DNA of 64,000 bases from Liolophura sinensis (GCF_032854445.1 NC_088306.1:21487764-21551763); one strand, 5' to 3'. Shown: positions 1 through 12,599, counted from the first letter of the stretch. Translations and numbers: made by a program. The notes: generated by a model not told the origin, from the letters alone.

Positions 1-138
1 CAAGCCAATAACTGCTATCTTGCACATAAACTTCACAGATGCCTTTTCTACCTCGACAGCTGGAGACTTCTTAGCCAGTAGCTCAAGAACAGAATTGGAT
101 GCCTTATAATGATATGCGTTACATGTTGTGCAATATGT
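1..138 (-). CDS. Unidentified coding exon running off the left edge
   Basis: After an acceptor (CACCTGCACAG) the minus strand is open for all 46 codons to the window edge. The product has a CxxC pair near its start (TYCTTCNAYHYK), then a helical, charged stretch (VLELLAKKSPAVEVEK) and a hydrophobic end (FMCKIAVIGL). Composition is far more protein-like than the neighbouring DNA. I do not recognise the family. It could be a downstream exon of the gene that begins at 20289, but the phases (2 leaving, 0 entering) require at least one exon between them. Confidence 0.45.
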
Positions 139-269
139 CTGTGCAGGTGCCGATTAAACTGGTCAAGTTTCACTGTTTGGTTCAAAAACACCAATACATG
201 TAGTGAACAGTGTTACTGTCAATTCCGTTAACAAAAAAATAAGGTTGATTCAAGGCCAATAAGTACAAA

Positions 270-426
270 TATTTATTTATTTATATGATTGGTGTTTTAC
301 AAGAATGGTGTACTCAAGAATATTTCACTTACATGACGGCAGCCAACACTATGGTGGGATGAAACCGGGCAAAGCCCGGAAGAAATCCACAACCATCTGC
401 AGGTTGCTGACAGACCTACCCACCTA
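270..426 (-). mobile_element. Family A SINE, 3' fragment
   Basis: Tail and body up to CAGACCTACCCAC; no tRNA head. Confidence 0.85.
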
Positions 427-779
427 TAAATGCAACTACATACAGGTGCATGCACATGTACCTTGTGTTTGAATGAAAAGCAATCAAACTTTTTCTCAAA
501 ACATAACAAAAAGCTAGTGAATGAATTAATACCTACATGTACATTACATTTTAAATTTCCAGTCAAAATACAGGCTACAACGATGAAATCAACAATCTTG
601 ATTCTTGGCTTGCTCTTTTTGTTTAATTTTACACAGTACATAACTGTTTACTTACATGCATTTGACAGTCTATTCAAGAAATTTTCAAGTATGTACATGT
701 ACACAATTGGACGTTCGATGAGACTGAGCACTGGAGGATAATGTTGCACAGAGCGCCATGCAAGAGACACCTTAAATGG

Positions 780-995
780 CCTCTAATATCATCCATGACT
801 GAGCTACTCATGTTTCCAGACTCTGAGAGTTTTACTAATTTCAGAAAGATGTTTTTAGGACTGTTTGGAAGGCAAGATGATATCCTACTAGGAAAATTTA
901 AGTTTCAGCTCCAAAAGTAATATCTTATGACATTTATTTGCCTTCAAAAAATGCATCTTGTGGGTCGAAATTTTGTGTCATTTAGGGTAGGTTCA
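780..995. repeat. Dispersed repeat R4
   Basis: CAGACTCTGAGAGTTTTACT through AAATTTTGTGTCATTTAGGG matches, with moderate divergence, a stretch in a SHIP intron (48740-48946). Confidence 0.65.
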
Positions 996-1262
996 TGTAG
1001 CCTTGACAGTTGGAGCTGGATTTGAACACTCAACCTCATACATGTCATAGATCAAGGGACAGGTGTCCCGGTAGGATCGAGAGTCAAAATATACCGAACT
1101 CTTCACAGTGATGACCTCAACAAAAGTGAAGTCATTCAATATGATGCAATGGTGTCATATGTATCAGATTTTATTTACATCAAGGTAAAACAACATCAAC
1201 AGGAACAAAATATAACAATAAATTATTTACCAGTCTAAAATTAGGAATATTTGCATGATGCA

Positions 1263-1354
1263 ATTTATTTATTCATTTGATTGTTGTTCTACGCCGCACT
1301 CAAGAATATTTCACTTATACGACGGCGACCAACATTACGGTGGGAGGAAACTGC
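1263..1354 (-). mobile_element. Family A SINE, short 3' fragment
   Basis: Tail to GGGAGGAAACTGC only. Confidence 0.8.
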
Positions 1355-1411
1355 ATTATACAAAGTCATCTTCATAATGACCCAGGCACAATCTGAGGGC
1401 ATCATTTTTCT

Positions 1412-1562
1412 GTTATTTATTTATTTATTTATTTGATTGTTGTTTTACGCCGCACTCAAGAATATTTCACTTATATGACGGCGACTAGCATTATAGTGGG
1501 AGAAAACCGGGCATAGCCTGAGAGAAACTCATGACCACCCACAGGTTGATGGGAGACCTTGA
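1412..1562 (-). mobile_element. Family A SINE, 3' fragment
   Basis: Lies 60 bp from another fragment in the same orientation; both share the variant GTTGTTTTACGCCGCACTC, so they may be a duplicated pair. Confidence 0.85.
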
Positions 1563-3310
1563 CACATACATGTATCTGTTCTAGTTTATTCAACAGGTCA
1601 TTTTTCTTTTGACATCTTAAGAGCGACTGGATGACCAACCATTTTGACCCCTGAACGTAACACTTTGCCACTGACACACATGTATATGTGTTGATACACA
1701 GGCCAGCACTTCATTCCAAAGGTGTAAAAGTGTATACGCCAGCTTACACATAAATAGAAGCCCAGACTTCAAGTGCAATCCTACCCCGTCATGGTGCATT
1801 CCTTGTGGTAGGTTATATGCACGCAGGCTTAATAAATCACCCCTCATGCTCTTGGTACAATAGAATACCACCCAGGACTGTCCAACAATCTACATGCTGT
1901 TTTTCTTTATGTGTTGACATACATGTATGGTGTGAATAATATAATATAATATATCCTACGTGTAACTACAAAGATACGTGTTACATACTCAAGCTCAGAG
2001 AAACACAAGAAATAAATGTTGTGATTTTATCTAGAAATGCATATTTTACACAGGAGGTATTTTCGTTAAATGTTACATATCCAGGGTGACATTTTCAAAA
2101 GCTTATTACCGTAAAAATAAAAAGGGTTTAAATTAAAGTATTACAACTGGCTTGGAAATGTCACGCTGGATGTTTTAATAAACAGTTTTGACAGCCTGAA
2201 GTCCTATACATGTACGATTTGCAAATGAAATTACATGTACAAATCGTGGTACTAACCTCTTTTCCTTGGCCGCATAATGACAGGGCAAAATACATGTAAG
2301 GGCTACGCAGAAACAATCAGCCTTTTCCCCCACAAATACTACTAGGTTTTCAATCTACATCATTGACAAAAAGGTAGCACAGTTTTGCTGCTTTTTTTTT
2401 TCTATTACATTTATTTTTTCATTTTCTTTGCCATCACTTTTTTTTTCAATAAAGAACATTTACACACTTGTAAGTATTTGCCTGAAGTCTTCTCGCACTG
2501 TCTATGACAGATTTGACAAATTATATTCTTCACAGCTCTTCTGTCAGTGAAAAATTAGAGCAAAAAAGAACTGACAATCTGACAGACACATCCATTCGTA
2601 GTATCTGCAAAAGTCTCAACAAAAACACCTTTATACATTTTTGCATATATATTCTACTGTCAATATAAGGGTATCAGACACCTCTTGTTTTGTTTAAAAA
2701 AAAAAAAAAAATTTTATGTTAAAAGCGATTTTTAATTTTTCACAAAAGAAGAAATTTATCCTCTCCTGCTCACTGCAAGGAACCCGGGTGCTCGAAACTA
2801 TGAACAACAACCCCCATTGATCACAGTACAGTGTACCAGTGTCTCACGCCTACTCGCTACATGATGCCACGCCCAAAAGGAGATTAGCTCCCATGACACT
2901 CCAGCTTAAGACGCCTGACACGACGCATGATGTGACATTTTCCAGGGATGGATCTAAAATTGATCCCAATGAAAAGGGTTTAACTCTAGGGGTGGAGTAT
3001 AATCAAGGTAGACAGGCATGACAGGACGGATGCTACGATGGCAGTTGTGTCGTTCAAAAGTAGATACAGGACGATCACAAGCGCTAGCATTCCGTGGCCT
3101 ATTTCGTCTAATTATCTGTCACAAGGTAAACCTATCAGCATAACGCCTCCGGGACATGCCAAGCTTTCCACATGATATGCACAGATGCTAATGTTAGATC
3201 TTTGCTTAAAACCGTTAATGGTAGCATTTACGCGGTACTCACTGATGTTGGAACTTGTTTGCTTAAACCCATTAATGGAAGCATTTATTCACCTTGCAAC
3301 ATTACTTGCT

Positions 3311-3460
3311 AAGGTATTGGTGTCAGAAATGTATACTCGAAAACTATAAGGCCACACCAATTTCAACTGTTGTTTTCTTGTTTTACAAGGTATTGGTGTC
3401 AGAAATGTATACTCGAAAACTATAAGGCCACACCAATTTCAACTGTTGTTTTACAGAAAG
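3311..3460. repeat. 76-bp tandem duplication
   Basis: AAGGTATTGGTGTCAGAAAT and the following 50 bp occur at 3311 and again at 3387, virtually identical. Confidence 0.88.
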
Positions 3461-3469
3461 AATAAAGTG

Positions 3470-3824
3470 AGTGCTTAGGGTTTAACGTCGTACTTAACAA
3501 TTTGTCAGTCATATGACAACGAAGGAATCCTTAGGGTGTATGTACGTGTAATGTGCCTCCTTGTTGCAGGGCGGATTTCCACCGCTCTTTTATTTAGTGC
3601 TGCTTCACTGAGATGCCTTACAGAAGGCAAGTAAGCCGTCCCGCCCGAGCCATTATACTGATACGGGTCAACCAGTCGTTGGACTACTCCCTTCATGCTG
3701 AATATCGAGCGGGGAAGTTACAACTTCCTCTTTTAAAGTCTCAGGTGTGACTTGACATAGGATTGACCCTGGATCTACCGCTCCCGAAGCAGACGCTCTA
3801 CCAACTATGTTATCGGGCCCGTCA
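3470..3824 (-). mobile_element. Family B tRNA-derived SINE, full length
   Basis: The sense strand starts with a tRNA-like head (TAGTTGGTAGAGCGTCTGC as box A, GGGTCAATCC as box B) and ends AAGTACGACGTTAAACCCTA then AGCACTCAC. It is unrelated in sequence to family A. Confidence 0.8.
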
Positions 3825-4063
3825 GAAAGAATGAAGGACGTTTTTTTCAATGTTAGAGGAGGGTACCGTACGTGTCAAAATCAAAATAAAATTGGAAAAC
3901 CATCTAATTTGTGGAAAATGTAGAATCTGACCATTTTTTCTCTTGAACATCCACATACATACTTGATTAAAAAGCCTAGAAAAACAGCAAAATCTTTTGA
4001 ATACATCAAGATTGGACAAAATGAAATTTCAATTTTATATTTATTAAATTTTTGCCTTTGTGA

Positions 4064-4327
4064 TTTATTTAATTTTTTTTATTATTATTGGTATTAAAGG
4101 CCATACTCAAGAATATTTCACTTATATGACGGTGACCAGCGTTATGGTGGGAAAAGACCTGGGGGGGGAACCCACGGCAATCCACAGGATGCTGGCAGGC
4201 CTTCCCCAGTACGACCAGAGAAGCAGTCAACATGAGCTGGACTTGAACTCCTAGCGACTACATTGGTGGATGGCTCCTTGATCACTGCGCTGTACTGTGG
4301 TGCTAACCTCCTCACCCACGGAGGCCC
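4064..4327 (-). mobile_element. Family A SINE, near full length
   Basis: The head (GGGGCCTCCGTGGGTGAGG) and body are present; the tail is replaced by a T-rich tract. Confidence 0.88.
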
Positions 4328-5369
4328 CTACTGACACCCCTATATGATGCAGCTACTGATTGTATATGTACATGTCTGACACATGTACATAAATGGACAT
4401 TTTTGTCTTCTCATATGAGCAAAATGGCACACCGACAGCATTGCCAGATTCCTATAAAATTCCAAATGGACCATGTCCAATAAACCACAAGTAGTAATTC
4501 TATCTATGAGTACATCCTACATGTGACCAAAGTCTGTATCAGTACCCTAAAATTGTTCTAATTTTTGGGACATCTTGTCTGGTCTTAGCAGTCAATATAT
4601 ACAGTAATTATACCAGGAATACACAGTTTTTCTTTTCCCACTTGGTGAGTACATCTAATAAACGCCATTTACATATCGCTACTTTTCTGAAAAAAACTGA
4701 GAATTGTATAAATTTTATGCTTTCAGCACGACCACTATCCGTCTTAAGAATTAGAAGAATTACCCAGCAGTGTGTACGCACACATATCACGAAACAGTGA
4801 TGTAGTGAGTTAGTATACAAGAGTATGGGTTATGATACATGTATGTAGGGTCTGATTAGAGTTTTACTACAGCAGTGTACATGTACGATGTTATTAATAA
4901 AAGTTTGGAACGGCTTTAATATACGTTCTATTCATAAGTACAGACCCAGCATCAAAACCCCACGGTCATTTTTTATCAGCTTTCGAGGCCTCAAGGACTA
5001 ATGTAAGCTCATGGGGTGTGTCAGATACCTATAGCCAGTTTGTGGAAGCAGAGGGTCGAAAGTCCAGCTCTGCTTCAGCATTAAAGCTCTGATAAGCTTA
5101 TGGCATCAGATTCCACCATAAGTGCTGAGCCGAGAGGCATGCACTGGTATTAAAACTGCCTTCGTTAGAATAGGCCTATAGTGAGCATGTATGTACAGCA
5201 AAACTTTCACCAGACAGCAGAGAACAGATTAGCACAGCGATAATGAGCAATGGAAAGCCCTCCCCCCCTACACCCCCCCCCCCCCCAATCTAATACCACC
5301 AGTTTAAAACCATGGGGTTCTGCCCAGCAGCCTGATGGTGATAGCATAAGCTGCTGCACTGTGCAAGGG

Positions 5370-5674
5370 CTTCAGTGGCCTGGTGGTTAGCATGCTAGCA
5401 CAGCAGAACATCCCAGAAGATGCCTCTGACTGAATGATGTGAGTTCAAGTCAAGCTCATGCTGGCTGCCCCGTATCTGGTCCTGGTCCAGCACATGGTCG
5501 AGGGTTTCTCCTGGGTCCTGCACATGGTTGAGGGTTTCTCCTGGGTCCTGTACATGGTCGAGGGTTTCTCCTGGGTCCTGCCTGGTTTCCTCCCACTGTA
5601 ATACTGGCTGTCTTTGTATAAGTGAAATATCCTTGAGTATGGCACATAACTCTTGCGAAATAAATAAATAAATA
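5370..5674 (+). mobile_element. Family A tRNA-derived SINE with triplicated central segment
   Basis: Head, box B (GTGAGTTCAAGTC) and an A-rich tail are present. The centre carries three exact 30-bp tandem copies of CACATGGTCGAGGGTTTCTC plus ten bases (5491-5520, 5521-5550, 5551-5580), which is not seen in other copies of the window. Confidence 0.85.
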
Positions 5675-5775
5675 CTGCAGGGTGCAGAACCCCAGAGTAG
5701 ACAGAACTGCACTGTTCGGCCATTGATCATGCTGAAGGTGTACCAACATGACATGATCACACAGTGCTGATTCTG

Positions 5776-5940
5776 AAGGCATTATTCTGTGCACACCAAT
5801 AAAATTATACTTTTTGTAGAGCCCTGAAATAGGCCAATCTAACCAATATAATTTTGTCTCCAAAATCTGATTATAAATGTGCATAAACTGCACTGAAAGT
5901 TGCTGTTTCATATCAGGAAAGGTTGAAGAATTAGGTACAT
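5776..5940. repeat. Dispersed repeat R3
   Basis: AAATTATACTTTTTGTAGAG, CCAATATAATTTTGTCTCCA, GCACTGAAAGTTGCTGTTTC and an end AAAGGTTGAAGAATTAGG. Other copies lie at 11360, 36745, 46122 and 56905. Confidence 0.75.
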
Positions 5941-6093
5941 AAAATTGAACAAATACTGACCATTAAAAATGTGCTCTCTTGTGAGTATCCCAACCGACAT
6001 GGTTATACAGTCTGCTAAGATGCCTCCATTCCATATACACTATAATCTCTTAAACACTTCCTTCAAATAACATTGTACCTATGGAGACAACTT

Positions 6094-6226
6094 CACGTGA
6101 GAAGGTCTGCCAGCAGCCTGCTTATGGTCAGGGGCTAAGGCCAGTTTCCACCCACCATAATGCTGGCTGCTGTCGTATAAGTGAATTATTCTTGAGTGTG
6201 ATGTAAAACACCAATCAAATAAATGC
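6094..6226 (+). mobile_element. Family A SINE, 3' fragment
   Basis: Starts at the GAGAAGGTCTGCCAGCAG body and ends with a normal tail, 170 bp before the 24-bp minisatellite. Confidence 0.85.
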
Positions 6227-6397
6227 AGACAGCATATGTGCAGATGCAGTTCATGTTGCATAAATACAAGTACATGCAGCCCGCATGCAGTCCGGCTGCT
6301 GCACTGCAGCGTGCCTGAAGCAGTGTGATACAGATCAACAGATTAGAAGCTACATGTGCATGTAGCTACGTGAACCATGCGGCAAACAGAAGTTACA

Positions 6398-7470
6398 TGT
6401 ATGATGCAGGCCAATGCTTCAGCTGACATGCAGGCCAATGCACCACCTGACACGCAGGCCAATTCTTCAGTTGACACGCAGGCCCATGCACCAGCTGACA
6501 CGCAGGCCCATGCACCACCTGACACGCAGGCCAATGCTTCAGCTGACATGCAGGCAAATGCTTCAGGTGCACACGCTGGCCAATGCACCACCTGACACAC
6601 TAACCAATGCACCAGCTGACACGCAGGCCAATGCACCAGCTGACACGCAGGCCAATGCTTCAGCTGACACACTAACCAATGCACCATCTGACACGCAGGC
6701 CAATGCACCAGCTGACACGCAGGCCAATGCACCAGCTGACATGCAGGCCAATGCACCAGCTGACACGCAGGCCAATGCTTCAGCTGACACACTAACCAAT
6801 GCACCATCTGACACGCAGGCCCATGCACCAGCTGACACGCAGGCCAATGCACCAGTTGACACGCTGGCCAATATACCAGCTGACATACAGGCCAATGCTT
6901 CAGGTGCACACGCTGGCCAATGCTCCAGCTGACCCACAGGCCAATGCACCAGCTGACACGCAGGCCAATGCACCAGCTGACACGCTGACCAATGCTTCAG
7001 CTGACACGCAGGCCAATGCACCAGCTGACACGCAGGCCAATGCACCAGCTGACACGCAGGCCAATACACCAGCTGACACGCTGACCAATGCTTCAGCTGA
7101 CACGCAGGCCAATGCTTCAGCTGACACGCAGGCCAATGCTTCAGCTGACATGCAGGCCAATGATTCAGCTGACAGAAGACCCATGCACCAGCTGACACGC
7201 AGGCCCATGCACCATCTGACATGCAGGCCGATGCACCAGCTGACACGCAGGCCAATGCACCAGCTGACACGTAGGCCAATGCACCAGCTGACATGCTGGC
7301 TGGCCAATGCACCAACTGGCACGCAGGCTGATGCACCACCTGACATGCAGACCAATGCACCAGTTGACACGCAGGCCCATGCACCAGATGACATACAGGC
7401 CAATGCTAAAGCTGACACGCAGGCCAATGCACCAGCTGACATGCAGGCCAATGCTTCAGGTGCACACGCT
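6398..7470. repeat. 24-bp minisatellite (about 44 copies)
   Basis: The unit is GCTGACACGCAGGCCAATGC plus CACCA or TTCA variants. Because 24 is divisible by 3, several frames stay open on both strands (for example repeated ADTQANAP), giving ORFs up to 273 codons that I regard as by-products. A higher-order period of 120 bp (5 units) is visible: the ACACACTAACCAATGCACCATC variant block recurs at about 6665 and 6785. Confidence 0.93.
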
Positions 7471-7671
7471 TTTCATCTTAAGTTTACATGTTCTGTAGAG
7501 TTTTTGCTTTAATGGTTTATTAGTGCTTATATCAACACTTCTTTGGTTACCTGATGCTGGCACAGGTCTTCTTGTACCTGATGGACTAGGTGGATTGCCT
7601 GAACCACCGGAAAGCTTGCATCCTGAGATATTATTTAGATGTGAAGGCTTTCTGCACCTAACTTTATATCT

Positions 7672-8622
7672 CACTTGGTACACGGAGAGGTTCTGTATTG
7701 TGACATATTATCACACTCAGTTATGGAGATTATTTCATCTTGTTATAGAGACATCCTGCATCCTGACTTATTATTTCACTTGGTTATAGAGAGATCCTGC
7801 ATCCTGACCTATTATTTCACCTGGTTATACAGAGGTTCTACATCCTGACTTATTATTTCACCTGGTTATGGGAAAGTTCTGCATGCTGACTTATTATTTC
7901 ACCTGGTTATACAGAGGTTCTACACCCTGACTTATTATTTCACCTGGTTATGGAGAGGTTCTACACCCTGGCTTATTATTTCAGTTGGTTATGGAGAGGT
8001 TCTACATCCTGGCTTATTATTTCAGTTGGTTATGGAGAGGTTCTACATCCTGGCTTATTATTTCACTTGGTTATAGAGACATCCTGAATTCTGACTTATT
8101 ATTTCACTTGGTTATGGAGAGATCCTGCATCCTGACTTATTATTTCACTTGGTTATGGAGAGGTTCTACATCCTGACTTATTATTTCACCTGGTTATGGG
8201 AAAGTTCTGCATGCTGACTTATTATTTCACCTGGTTATACAGAGGTTCTACACCCTGACTTATTATTTCACCTGGTTATGGAGAGGTTCTACACCCTGGC
8301 TTATTATTTCAGTTGGTTATGGAGAGGTTCTACATCCTGGCTTATTATTTCAGTTGGTTATGGAGAGGTTCTACATCCTGGCTTATTATTTCACTTGGTT
8401 ATAGAGACATCCTGAATCCTGACTTATTATTTCACTTGGTTATGGAGAGATCCTGCATCCTGACTTATTATTTCACTTGGTTATGGAGAGGTTCTACATC
8501 CTGACTTATTATTTCACTTGGTTATGGAGAGGTTCTACACCCTGGCTTATTATTTCACTTGGTTATGGAGAGGTTCTACATCCTGACTTATTATTTCACT
8601 TGGTTATGGAGAGGTTCTTAAC
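7672..8622. repeat. 41-bp minisatellite with 328-bp higher-order repeat (about 23 copies)
   Basis: The unit contains GGTTATGGAGAGGTTCTACA and CTTATTATTTCACTT. An eight-unit block from about 7861 recurs almost unchanged from about 8189, exactly 328 bp (8 x 41) later, so the array grew partly by duplication of the whole block. It begins about 200 bp after the 24-bp array. Confidence 0.93.
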
Positions 8623-9040
8623 TTCTGCATCCCGACACCCATGTCCACAGACGCATATTATCACCACCCATACCTGAAACCTTATCATGACTATTCTACA
8701 CTTTCACATGATGTATATTGGTCAACAAAGTAAATCGATGTACGTAGGAAGATTTTCGCCATCTGTTACATCCAGAACAAACAAAATGCTTGTGAAAACC
8801 CCAAGCGGTGAAAAGACAGGAAAGTCTGGATACAGTATTAAACCTAGCTAGCTACTGAAGCACAGTTAATAATTAAAACTTCTTCTACGATCACAAAGTA
8901 TTTACCTTAGAATATGTACAGACAACAACGTTTACTTGATTTATCACATTTATACTTCTGCATTACAGTAATTACATAACTGAAATTTTCCATCGTTTTA
9001 TTTACAAATATTAAATAAAATAGCATTTTATAACATTTGC

Positions 9041-9183
9041 CCGTACGTGGGAAGGTCTGCAGCAACTTGCGGATGGTCGTGGATTTCCCCTCTGCCCGGT
9101 TTCATGCCACCATAATGCTGGCCACCGTTGTATAAGTGAAATATTCTTGAGTACGGTGTAAAACACCAATCAAATAAATAAAT
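9041..9183 (+). mobile_element. Family A SINE, 3' fragment
   Basis: Body from CGTACGTGGGAAGGTCTGC and complete tail. Confidence 0.88.
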
Positions 9184-9752
9184 ATAACATTTGCTTGCAT
9201 TTAACATGCATCTTTTTGACTGAAATTTTGGGTCACATTAATATTGTAACACTGAACTTGCCTGGCACTAATCTTGTTTAGGTTTATTTACTTACAGCTA
9301 CGTGAAGCTGAGACAATATGTCTTTGTAACATGACAGCATGCACACAGTAGTACTCTTGTACTTAACACTGGTTACTTAAACTACAAAGTATTTGTACAT
9401 TTCCATGTATATATATAAGTTTGTCTTGAGGGGAAAACCTGCCTGACAAAAATATATATAAAGGGCATAAATGTATATAACGCACAAAAAGGCTCATTTC
9501 TCATGCACACTGGAATGTCAAGCTAATTTATTCCATGTCCAGTTTTTTTACCCTGAATTGTTGGACAATGAAACAATTTCCCACTAATAAACAACCATGT
9601 ATGCCTAACTTTTCAGGCATCACCAGTATGTACATGCTTTGTAAAATTATACTGATGTCTTAAATCTCAACTGTAATGGACAGCTTAATAAAATTCATAA
9701 AGCCACATTCATGACGATTTCTCACACGATATGACTAACCCATAGCAATTGC

Positions 9753-9991
9753 TTTAATTTATTTGGTCGGTGTTTTACACCGTACTCAAGAATATTTCAC
9801 TCATACGACGTTGGCCAGCATTATGATGGGAGGAAACTGAGCCCGGGGGAAAACCCATGACCATACGCAGGTTGCTGCCAGGCCATCCCTATGTATGGCC
9901 AGAGAAGAAGCCAGTAAGAGCAGCAACCTCACTGGTGAGAGGCTCATTATACCGTGCTGGTACAGTAAGCACCACAGCCACGGAGACCCCC
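9753..9991 (-). mobile_element. Family A SINE, near full length
   Basis: The tail and body are normal; the head is diverged but ends GGGGTCTCCGTGGC. Confidence 0.87.
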
Positions 9992-11007
9992 TCTTGCTTT
10001 GAACAACTAAACCGCAAAAACCAATTACACAAACTTTGTCCTTTGACATGTTTCATGTATTTCAGATTTGTTTGTTTGCTTTGTGTTCTTTCTGATATAC
10101 AAGAATATTTTGACATTAATTTCCATGACTGTTGACAGTGTCATTCTTCACACTACCGTACCATAATAAAATTGCTGCACACACATCACTAACTGCATCA
10201 TACTGCAGACATCAGACCTGACGCCTCACTTAAAATGCGTAAAATCAAAAGAAGTTGCAAATACATCATGTCACCATTAAAAAATAATAGGGTCAGGATA
10301 AACCTAACAGAATTTTTGTCAACTGTTATATTGTTTAAATTTACCCCGACTTTGGTCTGCCCCATCCAGGTTTTGAACTTCTACCCCCAATGAAACGGTT
10401 ACAGAATACTGGCATACATGTATACAGTACATGCATGTATATAATGTACACTGAGTATAATACAAGTAAATGTATATAACTCTAGGTCCTTTACCGTCTG
10501 GGGCACTAGAGAACATAGGGCCATTCCAAAATGAAGGCAGAATCGATAGTGGATCATAACATATTAGCACTGAGGACAATGTAAGAAAAGCAACCCTACA
10601 TTTATGGCTTTAAATAATTCATAGACAGCTTCACTATATTTAATCAGCTTTGAACCGCCGAGCTTGACGACACTTACCAGATCTTACTCAATATTGCTTC
10701 TGACTGATAATATGGATGTTTAAATTCCAGGGGCTGTAACAGTCGCAGCATGAACCAAGCAACCAATCACCTGTCAGCTGCTGTGCATGGTATATCTTCC
10801 TGTATATACACAGTGCATATGTAGAGCCACACACACAGGTACAAGAACAAGGTTATGAGAAAACCTCTGGAAGCCTGTGGATTAGTGCTGTAACAAACTG
10901 ACAGCATCTTCCCAACAAAACAGTCCCCAACCAGACAGTTAACAGGTTAACGAGCCAAGATGTGTAACCCAGTTTATATACCCAGTCCTCAAGCTACATG
11001 CACATTC

Positions 11008-11150
11008 ATTTTTTTAATGGTCGTTTATCGCAATTCTCAAGAGTTTTTCACTGATACGACACTGATGGCGGTCAGTTTCACCAGTGGATGAAACTGGAGT
11101 GGCCAGCATAAACCACCGGCCTTTGACTAGTAACTGGCAGACATCCCTTC
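11008..11150 (-). mobile_element. Family C SINE-like element
   Basis: Plus-strand reading starts ATTCTCAAGAGTTTTTCACT, then CAGTTTCACCAGTGGATGAA and ATAAACCACCGGCC. It shares the tail-end motif with family A but has a different body. Confidence 0.55.
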
Positions 11151-11359
11151 GTGTGATGTACCCATATGCACACTGTGTTGATGGAATACAAGTGGTGTTT
11201 AACAAACGTTCCTTTGAGCAAAGCTCCATACGACTGAGCACAGTGCGAGCAAGCGTAGATATGAATTTATCGACAAAGCCAGGCTAGCTGGATTTGCACG
11301 CGCACTTCATTAGTCATAACGATTCAAACTGTAATAAATTCTTCCACCTTTTCGCATGT

Positions 11360-11560
11360 TTGCACAGTGTTTTACTCAAGCATATTTTGAGAGCATTATT
11401 TTGTGTAGTCTATCCTTAAAAGCTATACTTTTTGTGAAGCCCTGAAATTTGCCAATCCAACCATTGTAATTTTGTCTCCAAAATCAAATTAAAAAGTCCA
11501 TAAATCACACTAAAAGTTGCCCTACATGCGAAAAAGGTTAAGAAATTAGGGTATGTCCAT
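11360..11560. repeat. Dispersed repeat R3 copy
   Basis: GCTATACTTTTTGTGAAGCC and TTTTGTCTCCAAAATCAAAT; end AAAAAGGTTAAGAAATTAGG. Confidence 0.72.
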
Positions 11561-12599
11561 GTACAAAAAAAAAATACCCAAACTATTTATGGTAAACAGG
11601 AAAATTTAACATGCCACAAACATGAAAACTTACATCAACACCATCACCAACATTTTCCCACACCATCACACACCTCACCTTACCTCATTATAGCAATCTA
11701 AAAATGCTCTGTCACCCTCCACAATGAATGAAAGGAAAATGCTTCTCAAGCAGGCTATTACTGCCCACATTCAGTTTTCTAATTTATCAACAAAGGCTTA
11801 TAAATGAGCTCTAGATGAAACACATGTTCTCAGGTGATACTATGTGGGAGTCACCCAAAGTTACAGGTACACTGTAGAGCCTGGGGGTAACCCAGGGTCA
11901 AATGTCAGAGATGGGTATGAAAAACAAGTATGAAACTCAAAATTTATCCTATTAATGGAGAAATGTGAACTGTCTCAGCAATTTTTCCTGTTGTACAAAC
12001 ATATTTACATGATCAGAAAGCTTTGAAAAATGGCAAAATCACCAAAAATCATCAAGATCTGTTAAAATAAAGAAAGGTGTATTTTCAGTTATATTTTCAT
12101 TCTATTTTTGAATTTTTTAACACACAACATAAAATTGTGCATGTACATGTACATGTACTTTATTGCACAACAATAATGAAAATCACAGACAAAAATAAAT
12201 ACATCCTGTACAGGAACAAATAAGTGCACTACAATCAATCATACCGTTACAGTAACCATGATTACATGGTAACCATAGAGATTGACAAAGTTCAGGGTTT
12301 TTCTACTGTAACACAGTGTTTTTCCATTGTAACACATTATCACACATGTGTGAGTGCATGCTTAGTGTGTTAAGGCCTTGGAGAAGAGCAATTTCAATGC
12401 AAATTGACCGAGTTGCCTTCATATAAATAAAGATATTATCCTAATGCGCCGGTGACATTAAGTAACGCTGATGCCTGCTAATCACATGTGCACGTATACA
12501 CTGTTGACATTTTGCGGAAAGATTGCAACGTGGGCGATCACTTCCACATTATACAAATGTATCATGGAATAATTGTAATAATGGTAATTCGCCAACTAC

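Larger units (their letters stand above)
139..6397. other. No gene recognised
   Basis: Apart from the SINEs and repeats listed, the stretch is AT-rich. 2760-3170 is richer in GC and looks unique, with a 60-codon plus-strand ORF (2839-3021) that I cannot identify and do not call. Confidence 0.6.

Noticed and set aside
656-723. Possible minus-strand exon (TGCTCAG acceptor, GCAT|GTAAGT donor, 22 open codons)
   Set aside because: Its phase fits after the 20289 exon but not before the 1-138 exon, and 22 open codons are expected often by chance.
6414-7512. Overlapping ORFs on both strands (up to 273 codons)
   Set aside because: All are readings of the 24-bp minisatellite; mutually overlapping frames on both strands cannot all be genes.
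10678-10733. Possible 56-bp minus-strand exon ending at ATCTG|GTAAGTG
   Set aside because: Good donor and protein-like reading, but too short, no homology recognised, and phases do not link it to the other candidate exons.
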